Assembly (NCBI GenBank): GCA_047967505.1
Contig: CM106541.1
Length of the DNA stretch: 64,000 nucleotides
Source: Dipteris shenzhenensis
Lineage: Eukaryota; Polypodiophyta; Polypodiopsida; Gleicheniales
Reading direction: 5' to 3' (one strand)
The position numbers were made by a program, and so were the translations under genes. Within the stretch, counting starts at the first letter, position 1; each line of letters begins with the position of its first letter. The notes under the pieces are model-generated. The model did not search any database, was not told the origin of the DNA, and saw nothing but the letters and a program-made list of their open reading frames with translations. Of this stretch, positions 56,140-64,000 are shown one piece after another.

Positions 56140-56292
56140 GCTCGAGTCTAGTTTTTTCTGATCGCCTGATGAGCTTCAGACAGTAACGATAAGATTCAGG
56201 AAGTCTTCAGTTGACGAAATTCCAAACAACTGCACCGTTATGTAGACTCAAGTCTAATTTTTCTGATCACCTGATGAGCATCAGACAGTAAC
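56083..56292 (+). repeat. 105-bp tandem duplication of the HIPP 3' end including the CaaX codons
   Basis: GATAAGATACAGGAAGTCTT (56083) recurs as GATAAGATTCAGGAAGTCTT (56188). The second copy contains AACTGCACCGTTATGTAG, encoding NCTVM and stop, beside the gene's own SCSVM and stop. One base is inserted (AGTTGACG against AGTGACG), and about ten differences exist in all. The copy lies after the gene's stop and is probably untranslated. Confidence 0.93.
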
Positions 56293-56472
56293 GATATCTC
56301 CGAATCACCGACGAAAAGAACACATGACTGACGACAGAAGTGAAAATGTATACATTAGAGGTGCAATTGCACACATTAGAGGAACTACAAATTAGAGGAA
56401 ATATATCACGGTAAAAGTGAAGTTCTGTACACATTAGAAATGCAATTGTACATATTATAACGGGAAAGGGGA

Positions 56473-56590
56473 GGTTCTGACTACCTCGCTCTTACGGCTG
56501 CGTTAAAAATGGAAAGAGGAGCAGGCAAAAGTGAAGTTCTGACTACCTCGCGCTTACGGTTGCGTTAAAAATGGAAAGAGAAGCACTGCA
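56473..56590. repeat. 62-bp tandem duplication
   Basis: GTTCTGACTACCTCG-CTTACGG-TGCGTTAAAAATGGAAAGAG occurs at 56474 and 56536 with a few changes (hyphens mark variable bases). Confidence 0.9.
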
Positions 56591-57061
56591 TTATATTTAC
56601 GCCAATTAAATGAAACGATCAGTACATGACTGTAAACACGAGACAAGATTTGCGGAAGGTAGGGGATTATGTTACTTGCAAGGCCTGATACGTTTGAGAA
56701 GGTTGATAGACGAGCTGCATCGCACGCAATACCGCACTAAAAGTAACGTTCTTCTAGTTCACTCTCTCGTCGTTGGCCCATGTTTTGTTATGCGTCTATA
56801 ATGCCTTAAAATCTCAGAACTTTAGCCATGACACGAGGCTTTTGGTTTTCCTGAACACTTGGTATAAAGTTTAATGTATGGCAAAATTTTTATGATATGT
56901 TGAAAAGAACAGGGTTTCATGATTGCAAGTTTTAGGGTATATATATATATTTAAACTATAAACAAGAACGTTTAAGACTTTTATGTGATAGTTGAAAGAT
57001 GCTCAGAGTTTAATTATACACATTTTAGAGTTTAATTATACACAAAATGTGTACCCAAGAA

Positions 57062-57300
57062 GCAGGGAAGAGGTGGGATGGAAAACAAGGAAAAGGGAAA
57101 GAAAAAGGGGATGTTGGGGGTGTTATGCAAAAAGAAGCAATCTCAAAAAGAGGCTTGGGATTAGCCAAATCAAAGGATCATAGGTGTATGTTTAGGTTTG
57201 GTAAGCAGGGGAGAGGTGGTATGGAAAACAAGGAAAAGAGAGAAAAAAAGGGGATGTTGGGGGTGTTACGCAAAAAGAAGCAATCTCAAAAAGAGGCACC
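57062..57300. repeat. 143-bp period duplication
   Basis: Copies starting GCAGGGAAGAGGTGGG (57062) and GCAGGGGAGAGGTGG (57205) share ATGGAAAACAAGGAAAAG, GGGGATGTTGGGGGTGTTA and CAAAAAGAAGCAATCTCAAA. No known gene is present. Confidence 0.92.
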
Positions 57301-58595
57301 AAGCACATGAGCTGGAGCTAGTAAGAAAAACTTGCCCTACTTCGATGCCACCACAACCTGATAGCTAGTCAAGCTGATTGACAACCAATTGGCCAAGGAG
57401 AAAATCCCACAACCAACAAATCAATGATAGTACAGTGCAAAGTGTGACTCAGAGATAAGTTACTCCTTGAGTAGCAACATAAGTATAGACGGGGAACAAA
57501 GCCATACAACTAGTTGCAATAACAAAACCCCAAGGCAGAGCTGCCTAGATGTAAACAGTTTTGCATTGGCCTTAAGTAGGATATTATCCAAGGTGATGCA
57601 CACTTGAGAGATGTACATAGAGAAGCTCAGTAGAGAACCTAGAGTTTGGGGTTGATTTAATGATGAGGAGGAAGAAGAAGAAGAGGGAGAAGGAAAGAAA
57701 GAGGACGAGAAAGAAATGGAGCAAGAAAAAATGATGATGATAACCTTGAGAAGTGTAGAAGAAAAAGGTGATAATGATGATGACAAAAATAATTCAAACT
57801 AGTCATCTTTAAGCTAGGCATTCATGTTTTTTAGTGTTTTTGTTCAAGAGTAGAACAAGATAAGATTTTGGGATTAGCACAAAATGTGGACTTTCAAATA
57901 AGACTTTGTTAAGATGATTGACACTGTAAGCATGTTACCATTAATAAAAAAAGGGGTAGATTAGGGCATGGACCCAAGTAATTGCATTACTACAGTATGG
58001 GACCCTTTTCGACGCTTTATATTGATGCTTTTTCAATAGAATTGATGGGCATCAATACAACGACTGCTGCAATTTTGCACCATGTAAGCGTCAAAATAAA
58101 TGTCTAAATTAAGCATTGATAATGCTTATGAGAAACTCCAAAATTGAAACCTTGCAAATTTCTCCATCTTAATTTGTTAACATACATTTTGATTTTTCAT
58201 AGTGTGGATGGAAATTGCATGTAAAACCATTAGTGTACAAGAAGCTTCAATAGGCTTTTAGAAACATTTTGGAATATGTGCATCGGAACCAAAAAATAGC
58301 TAACTTTTAAATGTTTCCAGTAGGAAAGGGTGCAAAAAATAAAAATCCTTTCCATGCCATGTGGAGGTATCAATATGTTAGGATCATGGGATCCCACGAA
58401 CCAATCCCCAACCTTCATCATAATTGAAGGTACTTCCTTCTTATTAGGCTTACCACAGAACACAACAAGACATGGGTCTCTCTTCGATGCTATCTACCAA
58501 CGCTTCGCGGGCACGGGCACGGGCACAAAAATCATCGGTACGATTGGCAGGCGGGGAAGATGTCGGTGTAGAGGACGCAATACTAGTCGGTTTGG
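57301..58595. other. no gene supported
   Basis: A purine-rich patch encoding a Glu/Lys-rich run (57660-57730, plus strand) and GGGCAC repeats at 58506-58523 occur. No protein family recognised. Confidence 0.45.
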
Positions 58596-58670
58596 TTGTC
58601 AGTATGTATGTGGGTATAGGCATCGGTATATATCGACGCCTATACCAACATACATACCAATGACTGACAA
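58596..58670. repeat. 75-bp near-palindrome (hairpin)
   Basis: The left arm TTGTCAG...TATGTATGTGGGTATAGGC is the reverse complement of the right arm GCCTATACCAACATACATA...CTGACAA, with a 6- to 7-base gap in one arm, two or three mismatches and the centre at CGGTATATATCG. It could fold into a stem of about 33 pairs. No ORF or terminal repeats define it as a known element. Confidence 0.85.
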
Positions 58671-59008
58671 TGCTTCCACCGACGCATCCACCATCTCTGA
58701 TATGGACTTTGGGTTAATATTTCGATGTCAACATTTTTATAGAACGTCGTTTCCAAGGGACCCAAAATAATGTTTGACCACAAGTTTGGTCATTTGAAAG
58801 ATAAAAAATGTAAGAGTATGTACATCAAAATTGAGATCAAAACACTCATATATAGATGGTGAACTTAACATACAAATGTACAAAATATCACTATAAAAAT
58901 GAGAGGGCCAAACATAGCAAGTCTCGTCGATGCAAAACAATCAATCAGTAGCATTTACATCAACAGCTTCGTCTTGAGCCAAGTCTTGCATGCCAAATAA
59001 GTCCTATC

Positions 59009-60444
59009 TCAAGGTTTACATACGATTGTATCATCATCCCCTATTGTATGTCTACCTGAGACTCGATCCTCTAGTTCACCCTCTTCTTCCCCAAAGTCAT
59101 GATCTCCACCTTCCTCCATTACAATGTCATTATTGTCACCTTCTTCCTGGCCCATATTGTCATCTTGATCCTCTTCCCTAGATCCATCGGCATCATCATT
59201 TGGACCTTCTGCCATCTCTGTATCTAGATTCCCTCTAGATTCCTATCTTCAAAAATATGTTTGCTTCAAGGAGCAACTTGGACCACATACCACCATCTTG
59301 GATCCAAATGATCCGCACGAAAGACCACCTACGTTGAAGATGCAAATTAGATGCGAGTAATTATATTAATTCATGCTTAAGTATATAAATATAAATATAT
59401 ATATATATATGTATATATATGAACATCTACGAATATTTGTTTGAAAATGAAGATATTTTCTTCTAATCAATTCATTAGTATGTACCTGTTCACAATGCTT
59501 TGGAAGAACAAAAGTATCACTTTCATCATTCTAGGGTCTGGTGGAGTCAATGGCAAAGAAACCACTGTCCCTCTTGAATGTAGCATTCATACCATTGTCG
59601 ATAGTTCTAAACCATTTGACATCGAGAATGAAATACTAAATCATCTAATATAACCTTCATAGATGTCACATATGGTCCCACAATAATATAACTGCGAGAG
59701 GAGAAGATTGGTATGAGAAGCAATTGCTTGGCTATCTTGTACAAAGTTATCCATGACTCCAAAATCATAGGTGACTCTCCTTGAATCGTTGTGTTCCACA
59801 CAAAAATGTCGTTTAGGTGACCATAATGCACTGTACTTTTTGTACTACAAAAGAACATGATTAAAACAATGAGGATGCATTTTGTAGGGTGTGATCATAA
59901 ATACCCAAATTAAGTAGAAAGGTAAGAAACTTACATGTGGCATACATCTGACTACAAGCTCCCTGGATCAGTTACGTCCTCTCCATCATCTTCGGCTTCA
60001 TGAAGAGCTTCTTGTAGCCAATCACGTGACATGTGTCTTGGAAGAAGATCAAGGTACGGTGGATATGGCACCCTTTGCCTATGCATGACTCTAAATCTCA
60101 TCCTATCATTTATTATTTTTGCTTTGGTCTCTTTATATCTGTTCACCCATCTTTGCATCTCGGGACTATTGAGAACACAAAACTTATTGAATTTCTCTCT
60201 TTGCTCTTTGCTCATCTTTCTTTCAACCCATTTACCTTGGGGAACCCCCACAATAAAAAATCATCGTCCTTTATGTTCCAAGCATGTGGCATATTGGGAT
60301 CCCTGGTTGTAAGAAACTCTGTGATGTATACGAATGACTCTTGCACAAGCAATCTCTCCGCCATGCTTGCTTTGGGTGTAGCTCTTTACCTTACAAATCC
60401 CTTCAAAGTTTTCATAAACCGTTCAAGGAAAAACATCCAACGAC
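59009..60444 (-). pseudogene. CACTA (En/Spm) TNP2-like transposase, C-terminal half
   Basis: Read on the minus strand: GRWMFFLERFMKTLKGF and PKASMAERLLVQESFVYITE form a DUF4218 domain; DFLIVGVPQGKWVERK and FCVLNSPEMQRWVNRYKE follow it. A GT-AG intron is likely (about 59937 down to 59850). DSQAIASHTNLL, YYCGTICDIYEGYI and NATFKRDSGFFAID form a worn DUF4216; DHLDPRWWYVVQVAP ends it. An acidic tail with GEEEGELEDRVSG then stops at 59009-59011. This is the standard C-terminal layout of CACTA TNP2-type transposases. The N-terminal catalytic half is missing, because the terminus of another CACTA element begins exactly at 60445. Frame changes show it is dead. Confidence 0.8.
59391..59420. repeat. 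(AT)n microsatellite
   Basis: An AT-alternating run with one GT step, within an apparent intron or gap of the CACTA transposase remnant. Confidence 0.93.
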
Positions 60445-60462
60445 CACTACAAGGCATAGGCC
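60445..60462. repeat. CACTA terminal inverted repeat (one end)
   Basis: CACTACAAGG followed by CATAGGCC, with CGACAAAAATACCGACC soon after. The base pattern fits plant CACTA termini. Confidence 0.75.
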
Positions 60463-60561
60463 TTTTTTCGACAAAAATACCGACCTTTTTTACACTAAAA
60501 TGTTTTTTTAATAGGCACAAAGGTCAGTATTTATGTCGCTATAAGCGTAAAAAAAGAACGG

Positions 60562-60668
60562 TCGCTATATAAGCATCGCTATATAGCGACACTAATAAAC
60601 ATCGCTATATAGTGACACTAGTAAACATCGCTATATAGCGACACTAGTAAACGTTGCTATATAGCAAC
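60562..60668. repeat. palindromic subterminal repeats, 26-bp period
   Basis: TCGCTATATAGCGA at 60576 and 60628 is perfectly palindromic; 60602 has one mismatch, and 60653-60668 has a compensated version, GTTGCTATATAGCAAC. Spacers read CACTAGTAAACA. In the family such repeats bind the transposase or its partner. Confidence 0.92.
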
Positions 60669-60687
60669 GATTAATAGAAGCTAAAAG

Positions 60688-60747
60688 AAAACATTAGTGG
60701 GGCTAAACAGTGCCATAGCAAGCCCTGTTTTGCCCCACTAATGTTTT
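60688..60747. repeat. 23-bp inverted repeat with 14-base loop
   Basis: AAAACATTAGTGGGGCTAAA-CAG (60688-60710) pairs with CTG-TTTTGCCCCACTAATGTT-TT (60725-60747), with a single mismatch. It lies just inside the subterminal repeats. Confidence 0.95.
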
Positions 60748-60777
60748 TTATTTAGTAATTACAAAAGGATGTTTTTT

Positions 60778-60965
60778 GTTACAAAATTTTCCTTGTGGAA
60801 AGGGTGATACAAAATTGCTCAAATGAATCGAGCAACAGAAGCATATACATGTCGAAGATATACAACATTGTTTGTTACGAAATTACCCTTTCGAAAAGGG
60901 TGATACAAAATCGCTCAAACAAGTCGATATATAAAAGCATATACATGGCAAAGTATATGCAAACT
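60778..60965. repeat. 96-bp period direct repeat
   Basis: GTTACAAAATT / GTTACGAAATT at 60778 and 60874, both followed by AAAGGGTGATACAAAAT and later AAAGCATATACATG-type words. Several differences separate the copies. Confidence 0.85.
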
Positions 60966-60975
60966 ACTACTAATA

Positions 60976-62528
60976 CTACTGCTCATCCGAATCATCGTCC
61001 TCATCCTCATCGCACTGGCTTGATGCCTGGTCCTTGTGAGCTGCGCCTAATCCCTGGCCCTCATGAGCTGCACTTGATCCTTGGCCCTCGTCGAAGCCGT
61101 GTAAGCCTATTCCCTCATCATCACTACTCACATCCGTTGATGGGACATTCGAGCTTTGATTCTAAGAGTGAAACCATATTAATTGGAAATTAGATTGGAA
61201 CTTAAAGAATAAAATAGTATAAAAAGTGAGATTACAAGTAGGAGTAGACTTATACCATGTGAGTAGCCACCTCAGCCCAATCGACCGTCACTCCCAACGC
61301 CTCCTACTCAACAAACCATGGCTTTGTTCCTATGTGAAACATGCATCTCGTCTCTGTGTCTGTAGGAAGGCGACTCATTGTAATTTATGAGAGTTAGATA
61401 AAGTGCATGCAATATGCAGTAAAACAAATAGAACAATACATTAAATGAGAAGAAGTAGACTCACCACGATTGCCTCGAACGCCAACTGTCTACCTGCACC
61501 AAAGTGTGAAGTACCTACGGAGTCCAGCCATCTCCTCGCAGCCCTCCTCTGACCCTCGAACAATTCGGGATGGTCCTTGTACTGCTTCTCGAAAAACTTC
61601 CAATTAGCTTTGTCTGCTTAGCTGGGTTTAGCCTTCCCCTTTGCGATGGAAGTACACAAGGTTGACCTACAATGCTTCAAGAGGACTCCCATGTGCTCTT
61701 TCATGTAATCCAAATTGAACTCCCAATTTGGAGGATTAGGATATTATCTTTTTAACTCATCGATGATTGCCTGTTTCTTTCCCTCATCTTGGTACTGCCA
61801 GTCAGTATGCCACTCCTGAAGTGGTGGCTCATCAACCGCCTCATGGTGGCCATCACTATGCTGAGCCCTTTTTATTTCTATTATCTCTCCAGCAACCGTG
61901 ATTTCATAGGACAGGTCCTTGACCGGGTAAGGAGGACTCATGGTAGTGGCAGAGTCAGAGCAAGTAGTGTAACTGTGAGCGCTTATGGAGCGAGGAGTAG
62001 TAGTGGGAGTTGGAGAGGGCAAGGGACCTGACCTAGTATTGGGTCTCGGGACCAAGTGGAGACCTGTAGGGATGTGAGTGTGCTGACTCGTCTACATCTC
62101 CCGAGTCAGCACAACATAAGTGACCCCTCCTACTCTTCCTTCCCTTATGATGGGCAAACCCAGGTGATGACCCCTCAGTCGAAGGGACTAGAGGGGACGG
62201 CTGGACAGCTGTCGATGTAGGAGACTCGTAGGAGAGGGATTTGCTAAGGTCCTCTAGGATAGCAGAGAGAAGAAATCTCGCTGCTCCGCATCAGTCATCT
62301 GTGCAACAAACTCATCAGGAGTCCCAACAAAGCCATGGGCTGCTAGCAAAGGAGTTTCCCGAGGGGTAGCACAGTGCTACGTCCAAGAGGAGTCAGGCTA
62401 GGGGTAGTCACAGGGGTAGGCCCCTGAGGTGTCACCTGAGTGGAATCAAAGTCCTCTGGAGAATAGAGATCATAATGTCTCCTCCTACGAGGGTTTCCAT
62501 ACTCGTTGGACATGCGACGTGATCCCAT
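60976..62528 (-). pseudogene. three-exon CACTA-associated gene of unknown function
   Basis: Minus strand. Exon 1 starts at ATG 62528 (MGSRRMSNEYGNPRRRRHYD), holds a Pro/Ser/Thr-rich linker and PPNWEFNLDYMKEHMGVLLK, KANWKFFEKQYKDHPELF and GQRRAARRWLDSVGTSHFGA, and ends at about 61465. Introns 61464-61374 and 61255-61162 are GT-AG. Exon 2 holds LPTDTETRCMFHIGTKPWFV. Exon 3 joins it in frame and ends with an acidic tail DEDEDDDSDEQ and a stop at 60976-60978. The helical middle loosely recalls plant Transposase_24-type accessory proteins, but I cannot assign it. In-frame stops at about 61620 and within exon 2, a frame mismatch at the first junction and breaks in the linker make it a pseudogene copy. 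Confidence 0.6.
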
Positions 62529-62559
62529 GTCTAATTTGGGGGGATTGGGCAAATGTAGA

Positions 62560-63765
62560 CACAAACACAAAAACAAAAAACAAGAGTGGGTAAGAAGTGG
62601 AAAGCATATTAGGGACAGCATATGCATAAGAGAAGGAGAAGCATAAGAGAAGCATAAGAGAAGCAAAAGAGAAGGAGAAGCATAAGAGAAGGAGAGGGGA
62701 AGAGAAGAGAGAAAAAAGGGGAAAAGAAATTGAAAGAGGGGAAAAGAATTAAATATGCATAAGAGAAAAAAGAGAGAAAGCATATGCATAAGAGAAAAAG
62801 AGAGAAAGCATATGCTTATGCTTATGCATATGCATAAGCATATGAGCATATGCTCATGCATAAGCATAAGCATAAGCATAGGCATAGGCATAGGCATAGG
62901 CATAGGCATAGGCATAGGCATAGGCATATGATTATCAAAAGAAGAGAAAAAGAGAGGGAAAAAGAAGAGAAGGAGAAGGAGAAGGAGAAGGAGAAGGAGA
63001 AGGATAAGGAGACATATGCTCATGCATAAGCATAAGCATAAGAGAAGAAAAAACATATGCATAAGAGAAAAAGAGAGAAAGCATATGTTTGAAAGAGGGG
63101 AAAAGAAGAGGGGAAAAGAATAGAAGGAAGAGGGGAAAAGAGCATAACCATAAGAGAAGGAAGAGGGGAAAAGAGATTGAAAGAGAGGAAAAAGAGATTG
63201 AAAGAGGGGAAAAGAGATTGAAAGAGGGGAAAAGAGCATAAGCATAAGAGAAGGAAGAGGGGGAAAGTGATTGAAAGAGGGAAAAAAGAGATTGAAAGAG
63301 GGGAAAAGAGATTGAAAGAGGGGGAAAAAGAAGAGGGGAAAAGAGATTGAAAGAGGGGAAAAAGAAGAGAAGGAAGAGGGGAAAAGAGATCGAAAGAGGG
63401 GAAAAAGAAGAGAGGAAAAGAGCATAAGCATAAGAGAAGGAAGAGGGAAAAAGAGCATAAGCATAAGAGAAAAAGAAAGAAAGCATATGCTTATGCTTAT
63501 GCATGAGCATATAAGCATAAGAGAAAAAAAGAGAAAGCATAAGCTTGTGCTTATGCATGAGCATATGAGCATATGCTCATGCATAAGCATAAGCATAGGC
63601 AAATAGATATGCTTATGAAAAGAGGAGAAAAAGAGAGGAAAAAAGAGAGTCGAAAATAAGAGAAGGAAGAAGGGAAAAGAGATCGAAAGAAGAGAAAAAG
63701 AAGAGGGGAAAAGGGCATAACCATAAGACAAGGAAAAACATATGCATAAGAGAAAACTAGATCTG
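62560..63765. repeat. 1.2-kb simple-sequence field of purine-rich and GCATA units
   Basis: Two repeat types alternate. One is GCATAA/GCATAG/CATATGCATAAG, with nine GGCATA units at 62876-62927. The other is GAAAGAGGGGAAAAGAGATT, clearest at 63160-63420; GGAGAA units occur at 62968-63002. Long minus-strand frames here encode only Phe/Ser/Leu/Pro/Met runs and are compositional. Confidence 0.92.
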
Positions 63766-64000
63766 GGCAGGTAGCTGTATTGAACTAGAATATATATAAA
63801 TGAATTTAGTGCTTCCTAAAAATTGTTGAATAATATTTTCCATTTTAACTTAATTTTTAAAGTTAATTTAGAACATAGATTTATGTAAACTTGCGATTTG
63901 AGAAGAATTAATTATGATATCAAGAAGAGCACTATAATAGTAGAAATATTTGAAATACACTACAATATTTTATAAGAGTAACAATACATGTAAATTTATG
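63766..64000. other. AT-rich end of window, nothing seen
   Basis: No motif, repeat or frame of note in the last 235 bases. Confidence 0.5.

Larger units (their letters stand above)
60445..64000 (-). mobile_element. second CACTA element, left terminus visible, right end not found
   Basis: CACTACAAGGCATAGGCC at 60445 matches the terminal inverted repeat start of plant CACTA transposons. Subterminal repeats follow at once (palindromic TCGCTATATAGCGA copies), then a hairpin and a three-exon gene on the minus strand. Coding direction implies this is the 3' end of the element. It was inserted into the DUF4218 region of an older TNP2-like gene. No matching CTTGTAGTG terminus is seen before the window ends, so its right border is only the window limit, and its full coding capacity is unknown. 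Confidence 0.65.

Noticed and set aside
62343-63731. 462-codon minus-strand open frame
   Set aside because: It is made of Phe/Ser/Leu/Pro/Met runs produced by the simple purine-rich and GCATA repeats; only its last 60 or so residues belong to a plausible gene (start at 62528).

Overview
This window looks like intergenic DNA from a large, repeat-rich land plant genome. The evidence is plant-type LTR retrotransposons primed by initiator-tRNA-Met sites, plant LINEs, hAT and CACTA transposase remnants, a heavy-metal-associated isoprenylated plant protein (HIPP) gene with GT-AG introns, and long microsatellites. The density of old, nested, broken elements and the scarcity of host genes would fit a gymnosperm, but that is an inference and no marker settles the species. 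No bacterial operon, CRISPR array, rRNA or tRNA gene was seen.

Layout. 1-4480: a Ty3 fragment, a 700-bp pyrimidine tract, a LINE-ORF1-like remnant, a hAT transposase C-terminus and a 560-bp-period tandem array. 4488-11007: a complete young Ty3/gypsy chromovirus-like element with 5-bp target duplication, two almost identical LTRs, primer site, polypurine tract and a gag-pol frame broken by one stop and one 50-bp duplication. 11013-14400: a lone copia-type LTR and gene-free DNA. 14401-19273: a decayed copia element on the minus strand with its reverse transcriptase deleted. 19380-20330: a plus-strand copia fragment, then what looks like the terminal exon of an unrecognised host gene. 21088-34590: three LINE remnants, one split by a solo LTR between two catalytic motifs of the reverse transcriptase.

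36285-46113: a copia 3' end (minus), a decayed second gypsy lineage (plus) and a gag-only copia derivative (minus). 47101-51578: a DUF7869-type pseudogene, a fragment of an FCP1/NIF-type phosphatase domain, a minus-strand open frame resembling DUF8039, and the tail of a different LINE lineage. 51580-55340: AT-rich DNA with a duplicated block.

55342-56139: the only convincing intact host gene, a HIPP with TATA box, two introns, an MxCxxC metal site and a CaaX box. 58990-63770: a CACTA (En/Spm) TNP2-like transposase interrupted by the terminus of a second CACTA element, which carries palindromic subterminal repeats, a hairpin, a three-exon accessory gene and more than 1 kb of simple purine-rich repeats.

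Apart from the HIPP, the orphan exon at 19815-20330 and the phosphatase fragment, everything recognisable is transposon-derived. I see no new multi-gene system. The points most worth following are the nested CACTA pair with its palindromic repeats, the duplicated CaaX end of the HIPP, the orphan exon, the phosphatase fragment among transposon genes, and the precisely readable retroelement breaks.
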